From contig JAJJXM010000105.1 in assembly GCA_024516155.1 (NCBI GenBank), positions 42,152-106,151 of the forward strand: a stretch of 64,000 nucleotides of DNA, read 5' to 3'. The stretch is from Pyronema omphalodes. Its lineage: Eukaryota; Ascomycota; Pezizomycetes; Pezizales; Pyronemataceae. Position 1 is the stretch's first letter. Every line of letters begins with the position of its first letter. Under the pieces are notes generated by a model. It searched no databases and was not told where the DNA came from. It worked only from the letters and a program-made list of their open reading frames with translations. Shown piece after piece: positions 34,534 to 47,187 of the stretch. Made by a program: the position numbers and the translations under genes.

Positions 34534-36510
34534 GTATCAGGGTTCTTTTTCTGTAGATGGATCAAGGACTTGGGTTCATGTATTTTTTTATTTTGTAATT
34601 ACTCTCATTAATATAAAACCCCTTAAAAACGTGAATTTTAACCAAATCATTTAATAAGTGAAAGAACACTCCGTAGAAAACAATACCGTGACATATAACA
34701 ATTTAATTCTCAAGGCTTCAGAAACATCATCGAGGCCTGCCAGGCCTATACAGGCAAATCAACGCGAAACAACCAAATTCGGTCCTCTATACCGGAGCTT
34801 CCAAACGATGCACTCCAATTTCTTACTTCCAGTTCGCTGTCACGCAAAAGAAAAGAAGAATAATGAATCTTTTAAAACAAGGATCAAGAACGAATACCAA
34901 CTCACTCGAATGCAGCTCGCAGAAAACTCAAAACTTTCAACAAAGGGAACATTAATCTAAGAAAAAAACTGTCCAGACCCGCAAACCCTAGCATTATAGC
35001 GATATTCATAACGCCAGCCAATCTTCATGTCTGCAAGATACTCCAAAAACACTTTTTGTAAACCGATCATACTGAAAAAGAAAAGGCTCCACAACATTCA
35101 ACCTTCCTCGTGCCCGTCGTAGCTCCGTAATACGTGCCACCTCTTATAGGTTCCCCGGGGTACAAATGCTCACAACCGCCGACAGTCTGGGAGGATCAAT
35201 AGGAATTCCAGTCTATCCGCAACGGCGTACTGAGCAGATATTCTATGCAAAGACCTTGATTATGAGGGGAAAATATCAATCCAAGATAGTTATGGAAGTG
35301 GATGGAAAGAACCAGCAAGGCCGCGGAAAACTGTGCAAGCGCAAAGTCTCAGCTTGCTGGTGGTTAGGTGGAGAGATCTGATCTTCTGATATAAAGGTTT
35401 ACTTGATCGTATATGGGTGCAGTCCTTGCCCATCCGGTGAGTAATCACGTGGTCGCTTAGAACCTCGGCGGCCCTGAGAATGGGACGCTGGACCTCCTGT
35501 ATTACCAACCGAAACCAACACTCACCAATTTTTTTTAAAAAAAATGAGGTATTAACTCCTAAGTATTCATGGCGGATTTATTGCAAATTTTCCAATTATC
35601 TTATGGAGCGGTTATGGTATCAAACGATGAATTCTGATTGTGTCGACAAGGTCGCGGCGGAAAGACCTCACAGCGATGTTGCTATATTATACAAACACAT
35701 ATGGAATATTGGACTACCTCAAAACTTGCAGGAATATAATCAAATTCCTTGGTTTCATGATTGATTGAGTTTCGCGATCGAAAATGAATGTCAGGGTAAG
35801 GGTCTCCTCATGTTCCAGTTAGAGAATCCTTCTCAAAGAAGCTCCGTAGAAAGTCTTAAGGTTCGAGACATCTCACCGGAATGAAGCATGGTTAAATTGA
35901 TTATATATACATAGATAGAGGTAGATATTGTGGGGTCCCGTCGAATGATCCTTTCTAGGAAGCGATTACATACACGATTGTGGAGACTATTCTATTTTTG
36001 ATTACAAAACCGCTGGTTGCCTAACTATACAATTCTCCGACTTTTGAGTTGGTATTTTTGAGCTACCAAATGCAACGTCGCGCGAAGGTCCTACAGAAAA
36101 TTTAATTTCCGTATGTACTTTACATGCGCTTCATGAACACCCGAACGTCGGCGCCATCTATATCAAAAGCGACAGACATAAACGAACGCTCGGCTTTTGT
36201 TTGGGCAATACATAGGTGACTTGTTGGTCTATGATTAGTTAACCAGTGATATAGGTCTGGTGAAGCGTCGCACCTTCAGTTTGAGACGCGCAAAAGGGCC
36301 TCGGCGGCGTTAAATGTCCTCGGCGGGCTCGGCAAGGCAGTCAGGGCGCCCTGCATGGGTCGAAATCGAGTCGACATCTTTCGACGAATCAGAAAAACTT
36401 CCGATTAGCGACGGGAAAGAAAGCCCACGCCGGCCGAGAATAGACATTGACACAACCCTACGTTCAATCCATAGATCTCACTCAAATCAATAGCCTACTT
36501 TCAATCTACG
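34534..36510. other. Arm DNA inward of the 114-residue gene
   Basis: No supportable gene. A frame of 100 codons at 34658-34960 has a longer counterpart (132 codons) on the other arm at 41568-41966, but it has no recognisable domain and no independent evidence of coding. The segment 36290-36430 is GC-rich (TCGGCGG, GGCAAGGCAGTCAGGGCGCCC) and strongly conserved between arms. Confidence 0.45.
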
Positions 36511-39500
36511 CATCCATCATTCTCACCGTCCATACAATATCAGCTATTACTTGTCTACTATACCGCCGGAATGCACCAGTCCGCTGTATCACTCGCACCA
36601 TGGAACAGTCACAATTTCGAGACCATATCTGACGTAGATACGACAATTACTCAAAGGACCACAAAGACGTTGCATACATGGTCAGCACGGGAAATGTGAG
36701 GGTGCATGATAAATAATTTATTTGACAACGAAGACACCAGCTCATATACCGAGTGCATTCTCATGATTGTCGGCTGTCTTTCCACACTTACATGCTGGTG
36801 GTCAGGTGTTGATCCAAAGTCGCAGACTGTGCAAGCGTCCAATATCATTGCTCTCATCCGCTATGTATGGGGTCATATAAGTACTGGGAGCTGTTGCGCA
36901 GGTTGCACTGGTTCACAAGTAAGGGGGGGATAATTAGTCGTTGTATTGTTTTCTTAAAAACTGGCGAGGCGAGTAGCCACAAAGAAAGGTGCGCGGATGG
37001 GCAGATGTACGTAGGAGACGGGATATCCAGAGGGAAAATCGGACAGCTGAGTGAACATTCAATGGGGGCAATCGAAGTGTTATACTATCTTACTGTAAAG
37101 TCTGGGTGTCGTCAATGATATTGAAAAGCTGGGGAGCCCTTCATTCATAATCAAGTTGAGCTTCAGGGAGTGTACGCCAGTATTCCCAGGGCTTCTACGT
37201 TCAACACAGTTCGCGTGATGCTGGATGTCATTATCTGTATAATAGTACCAGTTTCCCGCGTCAAGATAGACTTGTAGACAGCTCAGACTGTAGCAACACG
37301 CATTTCTTGAATCTTGCCTTCCGTATTTCTCTAACCTACAAATACGTATATACAAACCATGACTTCTTCCGCTAAAACCGTATGGTCTTATTACCGGCCC
37401 TGTATCACCACCTGCTACCCTCCCCTCCATTCGCCGCACTCATTTCTCCGCCCCCTTGACACTTTCTCATCATCACCCGTCGTCCATAAACTATCTACGA
37501 ATCCATCATTCCCGCGCGTGCCTGTTCCCGCAGCATCCTCTCATCGAGTATCCTACTATCAATTCTCTTCGCCTCACTCAAAAACCCCACAACCTCCCCA
37601 GGATGCGCTTTAAACTCCACCGGAGTATCCGGCGGAGGCTGCGGAATCCCAACCTCCGTCTGCCTCGCAGTTCTATCCGCCTGTTGACTAACCCAACTAT
37701 TAATCGTTCTAAACCTCGGTGCAGATTCCATGGATGCCCTAGCAGGTGAATGTCTCTCATGTGGAGTAACCCAACTGTACCTCTCAGCCGCCTTCGCCAG
37801 CTCGGGTGAATCCGGTCCGTTATTGTTGCTGGTAACGAATTTATCGTTCGTGAATGGATTAAGCGTAAGCGATAGGGATTCTCTTTTAGTTTTTCTAGCT
37901 GCTGCAGGAGGAGATGTCGAGGAACGGGAGTTTAGAGATGACATAGCAGCTAATGGCGGTAATACGGGGGGAGAATTCTTGGCGGTGTTGTAAAGGAAGG
38001 TTTTACCGTTTCCTCCGATTACACGCGCTATGGGTTTACTTTGTTCCCCCAGTAATGTACGACGAACTAGTTCCCGGCGTTCTTCCATATCTAGTGCGCC
38101 TATAGTGGAGGGTGCAAGAGCAGGAGGAGGAGGGTAAGGTGCTTCGTAGGCTGGTACTTCGCCTGTAGTTGTTGTAGCGGCACCGAAAAGGGATCTGGTA
38201 CGGGATTTCGGGGGCTTGGGGATTTTCATGGCTTTTTCTGGATCCCGGGAATGACGACGGTGGAAAAGAAGGAGGATTTTGTTGCGCCAGCGCCAGAGTC
38301 CATAGGCGGCGAGACAGATGAAGACGAAAGCCACTGGCGGGGGTTAGAGATGCCTTCTGCTGGATGAGAGTGCTGGAAACTTACCAACGCTTCCAACGGC
38401 AATGGTCCAGTGTTCTCTAGCCTCGTCTGCTGCTGATTGCTGTGGTATCGGAGCTGCTTCGGTATCGGCTATTGCTGTTACCTTGGGCGTACCAGTTACT
38501 TGGAGTGACGTCGCTGGGGTTGCTGTGGAGGTTCCGGGGACTGTGGTCGAGGGCTTTGATGATGAAGTTGCCGTTGGGCTGGAGGGTTTTCCTATTGATG
38601 AGGTATTATCGTCTTCTTCGTCGGAATCACGGTCGTCAGACTCGTCGTCATTCTGTGGTGGCGGAGGTTTCGGTGTACCCGTTGGAGGTGGTGGTGGAGC
38701 ATCGCCAATGGTACCGGGTAGGAAACGCTTTGATATTTCGTTTATTTCGGTGTTATTTGGTTGATCACTGGGGGTAGATGTTGTAGGTAGAGCCATGATA
38801 ATAGTCGGTGCAGCAAGCGCGAAGCCAAGATATTTCCATGAATTTTGTACAGATGAAGGAGGCATTGTTGGTATTATCAATGCTGAGGCACTTCTAGATT
38901 TCTTTTGTGGGGCACGTGCTAAGTAACCGTGACAGTAAATGCTAGTATATGTATCGAGTATTGTCTCTACACTGTAACGGTTGTTGTCGTAGGTGGGTTT
39001 ATCGTGATATCCCTACTTTCTCACGGGGTTGTACTGGGTCGTATGTAGTACGTAACGGTTTCGGTTTCGTAACACTTGAGGGACAGGGTTAGATTCGAGT
39101 TGGAGTTGTTTTGTTTCGTGAAGGCGAGGCTGCAATGAAGCAATCGCCGAATAAACTGATTTGTCGTGAGGAGCTCCGTGATGTACGGACCCGCCGTTAA
39201 TATTGCTATCGTCAAAGAGTGAGGTCGTAATAGCAGGCTCTGCCTTTGAATTTTTCTCAGCAAGTTTGTAGAAGCGTAGGCTGAAAGGCTGTAGGAAGTT
39301 GAAATAGAATTCTTCAAAAGGGAATGTTAAAAAGAAAAACGGCCACTATGAGGGAGGGCCTAAGAAACAATGGTGAAAGGAACAAAAGGACGGAGATGGT
39401 AGACGAGCGAAAAATCGGGAGGAGTGGAGGGGATGGCAGGCATAATGAATGAATGTTTCCTCTCAGTATCAACTACACAGCGGCTGTGCATATGAATCTA

Positions 39501-40084
39501 GGGACGTCGATTTGATCGACAAGTGTGTATCTACACATCCTAGGTACCACAATCCGGGGTTAAAGGCCTACCATTTCCTGCCAAGCTTGCACCTTACAAA
39601 ACATCATCCAGTCAAAAGGCCGCAATTCCCGTCAGCGTCACGAAGTTTCAACGACGCGGTCGAAAATTACGGGGAGCCAGCGATGTTCCCTTTCCATTTC
39701 TATTTGTAGACAGCGTCGTCGATCTGGGCGCTTGCAGATCATTTTTGGCGGCCGCTAGTAACCCAAGCCTTGCAGGATCTGTTTTAGCCGAAGGTCACTA
39801 GCTTCGAAGCTAAAACGCTACTGAAACTTCTTGTGTCGCAATTTGTGCAACTCGGCATGGCTTCGCAAGGTTGTATGGGAGGCATGCCCTACAAACCGCG
39901 TCTGGAGTATCGCGAGCGTCTTCAGAGTAGTACCCAGTTTTTCTGCAGGTTATTGCGGAAGACCCTTGCAGAATGTAGAGGTTCTTTCCTAATGTGAAAT
40001 CACGCAACTCGTTTCTATGAATCCAGGAAACTCATCTCAATCCCTTCCCAATTCCATCTTGCACTCACAGTGTCATACCGAGAC
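36511..40084. other. Single-copy loop between the inverted arms
   Basis: This 3.6 kb segment has no counterpart elsewhere in the window. It contains the membrane-protein gene at 37495-38880, with about 1 kb of apparently empty DNA on each side. Nothing resembling a recombinase or origin is visible in it. Confidence 0.7.
37495..38880 (-). CDS. Predicted single-pass membrane protein, fungal-specific type
   Basis: Two exons (minus strand 38880-38385 and 38333-37495) join in phase to give 444 residues. A hydrophobic N-terminal segment (YLGFALAAPTIIMAL, residues about 18-32) looks like a signal peptide. It is followed by a Ser/Thr/Pro-rich external region with DDESDDRDSDEEDD and PSTTVPGTSTATP stretches, suited to O-glycosylation. 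One transmembrane helix is created across the splice (WTIAVGSVVAFVFICLAAYGLW), followed by a basic stop-transfer (RWRNK, FHRRHSR). The cytosolic tail of about 250 residues is rich in Pro and Ser. The plan resembles Mid2/Wsc-type wall-stress sensors, but there is no WSC cysteine motif, so the function is not assigned. A shorter start at MPPSSV is possible. It lies in the loop between the inverted arms and is single copy. Confidence 0.75.
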
Positions 40085-42090
40085 CTGTTGATTGAACGTA
40101 GGCTATTGGTTTCAGTGAGACCTCTCGATTGGGCGTAGGCTACTGATTTGAGTGAGACCTCTCGATTGAACGTGTGTAGGGTTATATCGAAGCCTATTCT
40201 CGGCCGGCGCGGGCTTTCTTGCCCGTCGCTAATCGGAAGTTTTTCTGATTCGTCGAAAGTTGTCGACTCGATTTCGACCCATGCAGGGCGCCCTGACTGC
40301 CTTGCCGAGCCCGCCGAGGACATTTAACGCCGCCGAGGCCCTTTTGCGCGTCTCAAACTGAAGGTGCGACGCTTCACCAGACCTATATCACTGGTTAACT
40401 AATCATAGACCAACAAGTCACCTATGTATTGCCCAAACAAAAGCCGAGCGTTCGTTTATCTCTGTCGCTGTTGATATATAGATGGCGCCGACGTTCGGGT
40501 GTTCATGAAGCGCATGTAAAGTACATACGGAAATTAAATTTTCTGTAGGACCTTCGCGCGACGTTGCATTTGGTAACTCAAAAATACCAACTCAAAAGTC
40601 GGAGAATTGTATAGTTAGGCAACCAGCGGTTTTGTAATCAAAAATAGAGTAGTCTCCACAATCGTGTATGTAATCGCTTCCTAGAAAGGATCATTCGACG
40701 GGACCCCACAATATCTACGTCTATTTATGTATATGTAGTCAATTTAACCATGCTCCATTCCGGTGAGAAGTCTCGAACCTTGAGACTTTCTACGGAGCTT
40801 CTTTGAGAAGGATTCTCTAACTGGAACATGAGGAGACCCTTACCCTGACATTCCTTTTCGATCGCGAAACTCAATCAATCATGAAACCAAGGAATTTGAT
40901 TACTATTCCTTCAAGTTTTGAGGTAGTTCAATATTCCATATGTGTTTGTATAATATAGCAACATTGAGGTCTTTCCGCCGCGACCTTGTCGACACAATCA
41001 GAATTCATCGTTTGATACCATAACCGCTCCATAAGATAATTGGGAAATTTGCAATAAATCCGCCATGAATACTTAGGAGTTAATACCTCATTTTTTTTAA
41101 AACCGGTGAGAGTTGGTTTCGGCTGGTGATACAGGAGGTCCAGCGTCCCATTCTCAGGGCTGCCGAGGTTCTAAGCGACCACGTGATTACTCACCGGATG
41201 GGCAAGGACTGCATCCATATACGATCAAGTAAACCTTCATATTAGAAGATCAGATATCTCCACCTAACCACCAGCAAGTTGAGACTTTGCGCTTGCACAG
41301 TTTTCTGTGGCCTGGGTGTTTTCTTCCATCCACTTGCATAACTATCTTGTATTGATATTTTCCCCTCATAATCAAGATCTTTGCATAGAATATCTGCTCA
41401 GTACGCCGTTACGGATAGACTAGAACTCCTATCGATTCTCCCAGACCTTTGGTGGTTATTAGCATATGCACTCCGGAACCTATGATAGGTGGCACGTATT
41501 ACGGAGCTACGACGGGCGCGAGGAAGGTTGAATGTTGTGGTTCCTTTTCTTTTTCAGTATGATTGGTTTACAAAATTTGTTTTTGGAGTGTCTTGCGGTC
41601 ATGAAGATTGGCTGGCGTTATGAATATCGCTAAAGTTTGCGGGTCTGGACAGTTTTTTTCTTTGATCAATTTCCCCTTTGTTGAAAGTTTTAAGTTTTTT
41701 ACGAGTTGCTTTTGAGTAAGTTGGTATTCGTTCTTTATTCTTTTTTTTTGATGGGATTGATTGTTTCTCCTTTGTTTTGCGTGACAGCGGACTGGAAGTA
41801 AGAAATTGGAGTGCATCGTTTGGAAGCTCCGGTATAGAGGACTGAATTTGGTTGTTTCGTGTTGATTTGCCTGTATAGGCCTGGGAGGCCTCGATGATGT
41901 TTCTGAAGCCTTGAGAATTAAATTGTTATATGTCACGATATTGTTTTCTACGGAGTGTTCTTTCACTGATTAAATGATATGGTTAAAATTCACGTTTTTA
42001 AGGGGTTTTATATTAATGAGAGTAATTACAAAATAAAAAAATACATCAACCCAAGTCCTTGATCCATCTACAGAAAACAACCCCTAATAC

Positions 42091-42487
42091 TTACTCGTCA
42101 TCGAGGACGACCGGATTGCTGGGACTCGCTCCCGGACCAGGAGCAATCGGAGTGCCGGTGCCATTGTTGAGGGTCGCGCGGGCGTCTGGGGACGGTGCTG
42201 GTGGCGTCGTCTGTAGTCCGGTAGTCTTCTTCGCAGCCTGGATACGAGTACAATGTTTTACCAACCAATCAAGGTCGGCCCTCGCCATCTAAGAGGGTAT
42301 CAGCAGTTTACGGCGGGAAAAGAGGGGGGGGGGGGGGTACCTCTTGCTCAAAGAGACGACCTTGCTTATCGGGCAATGACAGGCGGATGCGGTCTGGCTG
42401 ACCCGGGACGACCTGAGCGGCGACACCTTGTAGGAGCATTGCTGTTGGGATCTGGTAAGTCTTGTCGTTGGTGTTATTCGTGGACAT
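42091..42487 (-). CDS. Small protein of unknown function, right-arm copy
   Basis: Exons on the minus strand are 42487-42341 and 42288-42091, again 114 residues with an intron of about 52 bp at the same position as on the left arm. Differences from the left-arm protein are few and mostly conservative (for example EWLVNH to DWLVKH, CSRI to CTRI, GASPTN to GASPSN). No stop or frameshift separates the two copies, whereas the neighbouring F-box/RCC1 copy on this arm is broken. That contrast suggests selection on this small frame. Its function is unknown. Confidence 0.58.
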
Positions 42488-45378
42488 ATTGTTGATATTA
42501 ATGAAGACGAAGAGTAAAGTGGATGGGATGGATAAGGAGAAGGGAGTGTCAAAAGGACGCTTCGGCAGAGCCCTTATGTACAAAGATCATCTTGCCCTTT
42601 GGATTGGATTGTTCCCCATAACCTCGATCCTCCATCCGATAGGTACTGTTGGAATGGCTATTCTACGTCAAGGAGTGACTTTTGTTAGCGTATTTTCCTA
42701 GCAGAAACTATCGTTGCCAAGTTTTTATCGACGTCGTATATATTTATCAATATTAGTGCCGGATTAATTCTGACTGTCCAAGCTTTTTATTTTCACGGCT
42801 GCAGGTCACAACAAGCTGCGTCAGAGATCTTGAAAATCGAAGAAACTTCGGTTAATGGGATTTCACCGCAGGTTTTCCTGCAGTATTAATTAAGACTAGT
42901 GTATGTGATTTGTTCGGAATGGTGGAGTTTTTGGGTCAACAATCAACGGCGTAACCCGTGGTAGCTGTACTGTATAATCACGGGTTGGTACAAACCCTGG
43001 GTGTAGCTTTCACTGCGCTATTCTTATGCGCGTTATTCATCTATATGTGTCACTGCTATTGTCATCGCCTTTTTTTTTTGTTTTTGCCTCTGTGCATGAA
43101 TTATATATTTCATTATTTGACCACAACTATTATCTAAACGCATATCTTCAGATATTCAACTACGCTCCATATTACGAATCTGAAGAAAAATTGAAAAACT
43201 CCGTCCTGTATATCCAAAATTGGTAGATCGGTACAATAATTGACACATCACATAAGGTGATGGAAATAGTAACATCACCTCACATTTTCCACTCTCAACC
43301 GTCTCTATCTTTCAACGCTGGATTCGCTTGCCCCTCGTTCCTTCCCTTTCTCTTCTAATTCTTTCCCTTCAACTTTGATTTTTCCTTCTTGGTAAAGGTT
43401 GGGGCTTCGGTCTGCTGATTTCATTATTGCATTTCTTCCTCGTGATTTTCATTGTGTTAATCGGAAACAATTACAACTTTTTCGATCTACAGAGCAACGA
43501 ACCTTTTTTTTTTAAACAAAGTCTGCTTTGTTTTTCGGCTGCCTTTCCTTATTTCTTTAATACCTAGAGAAAATATGAAGTGGCTAAAGAAGACGTTGAT
43601 GCCAACTGGCACCATGATGATTGGCAGAATCTGTTACAACGTATCTACGTATCAGGGAAAGAGTTAAACCGGAGATGACGGCTGGGATCACTTGTCACTC
43701 TTTGTGGGTTTACACGGAACGGCTTCAGCCTTTGATAGCAAACGATGATGAAATGTCAAGGCTCACAGTGACGCTGTTATCATTGACAGATGTCCATGGA
43801 CTGTTTCTACTCACCGGACGAAGGATTATTCACAGAATTCATGACGTAGTGCCCGAACCGTTACGCATAACCGAAAGCAAGGGTTCCAATATATTAGTAA
43901 CGCAGTCAACGGAATTAACGAACTTGTGCTTCAATAATACCAATCGATGGGTCGAGATTGATATCGCCCACGAGGAGACTTTCAGTGCTGATCACTTGCA
44001 TTGACCGTTCTAGTGCCAGATTTTTGCAGAGGTTCACACTCTCTTGGCACAATCACCTACATAAACGGACACGGCAATGAGCAAAATACTGTGATAAATT
44101 CAATGATAACGCTCGTGTCAGATAGAGGCGCGAAAGTGTTTGAAAGTTTCAAGCAGGGACAACGGACGCTAATCACGGAATGTCAATTGGACACTGTGGA
44201 CAACAGACGATAATGACGGAGTGCAGACTGGTAATACGGACAAGTAGAACGGACTACGACATATCGCCTCTTACCATTGACGGCGGTATACTAGAAATTA
44301 CAGTAGGTATTAAAACTGAAATGATTGTGAAGAACCGAAACAGAAATGAATGAAATTATGCGAGTCACGCCACATTTCTCCTACAAAATGCCTAGCAGCA
44401 TCTTGAGGATGCCTCTATGTATAAGAATCAAACGTGTTGAATGGACCGCAGTGAAACTGTGTCGGTCAATTCTAAACATTTTGATGCATCCTCCTATCCA
44501 TCGTTCCAACCACAAACGGGCAAACTTTATTTCCATTGATTCTGTAGCAGTGGCCACCTTCGAAAGCTATCACCACGGGGAGTGACCAGACCTCCCAGCG
44601 GTATACCCGGTTTAACGGGTAGAATCGCAGATCGCGTGACATGAACAGACAGTTCTCCGTTGACTGATACAGTTCTAACGCCCTGAAAAACAGTGAGATC
44701 AGTTTTGCGTGATCCGTGGAACCGGGTACCTGCAGTGCGCTTGTCAAAATGACTTGGTGCACAGTTTACTGGTGGTTTTTCGCAATCAAACCAGGTAATA
44801 CTATTGACAGTAAGCTATTCTAGATCGCCATGTAGTTGACATGTTCTCGCGCTCCGTTTTTGCCGCCACTGTGAACTGGTTCTGACGATAGCCCAAAGGT
44901 ATTGCGAAACTAGTCCATCCGGCCATTCAAGATTGGTATATGGATAATATGGCAAACGGGGCCCACCTTGACGTATATGCCCCGCGTACCTATATTCTCC
45001 ATATACTACAGATAGTAACTATCCTTCTTCATGATCGAGAGTGGTATAGTATGGTCAATATACAGCTAACCAGATACAGGAATTATCTCTGGAAGATCGT
45101 GGAATACTTGCGTACACTCCGCCAAGCTCGACAGGAGTAGAAATGAAAGGTTCTCCGGCTATCAGATATCATCGACCGTCATCCAGACGTTACAGTATGA
45201 CGAAATAACTCCTCCACTGGTTCCGACAAACGTTAACCATACCACAGGTCTACTTCTCATATGTACTCGAGCGCCCCAGTGCTCCCGGCCATCTTCTCTT
45301 CCTTCTTGACGCCCATCCTCAATTTTTGACGACATAATTTATCTATTTTATCCTCAATTTTTGACAACATAAGCTACA
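42488..45378. other. Right-arm DNA between the 114-residue gene and the F-box/RCC1 copy B
   Basis: Mirror of 31260-34130. I see no gene. The frame at 43621-44004 (127 codons) is not preserved on the left arm and shows no domain. Confidence 0.45.
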
Positions 45379-47187
45379 ATGACTGATTATATCTCGAACC
45401 TGCGTTTGTAACCTCTAACTCCTGTGTAAAAGCTCTGATCACTAACATCACTCCACACGCAGCCAACGAGCTTAAGCTCCGGATCGTCAAGTACGCAGGT
45501 TGGAAGGCGGCCACTCAGCTGAGTGCAGTGTCCGTAAGTATCCCATATGACCAACCATACCTCTGATGACAATCGCAAGCTCCTGCCCTGATTCCAACCC
45601 TCTCATATCAATTCCAACCCCGTCATCTCCATTCCAAACCTCTCCTTGCTATTCAAACTCCCTCATCTCCAACCCCAAGCCCCTCATCTCGATCGATGGT
45701 ACCATCAGCGTGTAAACTCTAACACCGGTGTAGAAACACTGGAAAATTGTCTCGAACGACGCCGTCTTTTGGAAAGCGGCGGTACAGGATAATTTCCATG
45801 TGCACATCGACCGCTGCGCTAAAGACGGCGATTGGCAGGGTGCTTTCAAGACCCTAGCAACCGGTCGTCTCTTCGGTTGGGGACAAGACGCCCAGCTATT
45901 GTTTAGCGACGATGGCCGCCGCCTGATCCGTAACAAAAAGCTCAACAGCTATTTCCCGAGAGAGGTAGAAGACAAGAGATGCCAGGGCGTCGTTGACATT
46001 CAGAGCGGGTAGGTTCGCTTTTTTTGTTTTTTTCTTTTCAATACCATCCGAAGATGGAAAATAACAACTGACGTCATTGGCATTTAGAGCGTCGAGTGTA
46101 TCCGTCCTCACTCTGTCTGGCGCCGTGCTCATCTCCGGCTCGCTTGATGGGGCAGCCGCCTGGTCCAGCCGCAAACCGCGGGCTATCCAATTCCCCGCCC
46201 CCAACGAGCGAATTCTACAGATCTCCGCAGGCCAGAATCATCTTTTGGCTCTGTCCGCGTCTGGGAGGATTTGGAGTGTCAGAGGTAGCTTTCCCACTTG
46301 TCAGCCTGCCGTCATTCAATTCCTCGCCCCCAAGGGCGTCATCAACAATCCCATCTGCTCCAAAGTTGTCGCAGGCAGGACCTTCTCCGGGGCGCTTATC
46401 GACAATCACGGCCTCTTTCTTTGGCTTGACGGAGCGCAGTCGAACCAGCCCCGCCCTACGCGCTCTCACTACAAAGACGCCGATATTCCCATCGGATCTG
46501 TGGATGTCCTACGCATTCCATTCTTTGTGGACGTCTTTGGAGATGCCTCGCACGAGGACCGTGTCGTCGATTTCGCAATCGGCGAGGACCTGGTCATGCT
46601 CGTGACATCTTCAGGACGAGTATTTGCCTTGGACCGTCAGTCTTCAATACGCACACCACATAGTCCCGATGCAACTGGTCAACATCCTTGCACCCAGGGG
46701 AAGTCCCAAAATCGATCGAGTGGAGGGCAAGTTCCGAGAGTTTGCTGTCTTCAACAGCAATGGCTTCGTCTATCTTCTGAATGCAGACAACATCAAGGGC
46801 CAATTTGATCGATACATTGGCCACAGTTCCTTCGGTACCTCCAAAATCCTCACCGGCAAAGCGACCCCCGACTTCATCGAGGAGTTCATCTACAACAACG
46901 AAATCGTCGACATCTCCTTCGGGGATGGTCACGCGGTTGCCCTCAGCGATACCGGAAAGGTTCTTACCTAGGGACGAGACCGGGGATGTCACGGAGCTCT
47001 TGGGCACGGTGTGCGACAGGTGGCCCAGGAAATCGGGGTACGGTATGACCTTCGCGATGGCATCCTCGACAAGCCGATGCCTGTGGACTTTGGTGAAGGA
47101 GACTTTTTCGCCTACAAAGTCTCTGCGGGAGGAATGAGGAGCTGCGCGCTTGTGACGGAGATGCCTGAAGAATCGGAAACGGATTAG
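45379..47187 (+). pseudogene. F-box/RCC1 gene, broken copy B
   Basis: All four exons of copy A are recognisable (45379-45403, about 45463-45532, about 45737-46010 and 46087-47187). Two lesions break it. A one-base insertion near 46635-46645 changes GGACGTCCGTC to GGACCGTCAGTC inside the RCC1 part. A TAG at 46969-46971 replaces the tryptophan codon after KVLT. The F-box exons remain open, so a truncated F-box plus partial propeller could in principle still be translated. It also carries private substitutions (for example RNKKLNSYF for RNRKVNSYL). Confidence 0.88.

Larger units (their letters stand above)
28380..36510 (-). repeat. Left arm of the 8 kb inverted repeat
   Basis: The reverse complement of about 28440-36510 matches 40085-47720. 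Landmarks in order inward from the outer end are the CACATGCAGTGATATCTCATGATG block (28480), the F-box/RCC1 gene (29452-31259) and a non-coding block (31600-33500). Further in are the 114-residue gene (34131-34533) and the GACGGG..AAGAAAGCCC block (36410). The segment 28380-28440 is shared with 2040-2100 but not with the right arm. Arm-to-arm divergence is visible as scattered substitutions and tract-length changes. Confidence 0.88.

Noticed and set aside
41568..41966. 132-codon frame with a 100-codon counterpart at 34658-34960
   Set aside because: The two ends differ and there is no domain, start context or splice evidence; too weak to call a gene.
43621..44004. 127-codon frame in the right arm
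   Set aside because: The matching left-arm DNA (about 32570-33000) does not keep the frame.
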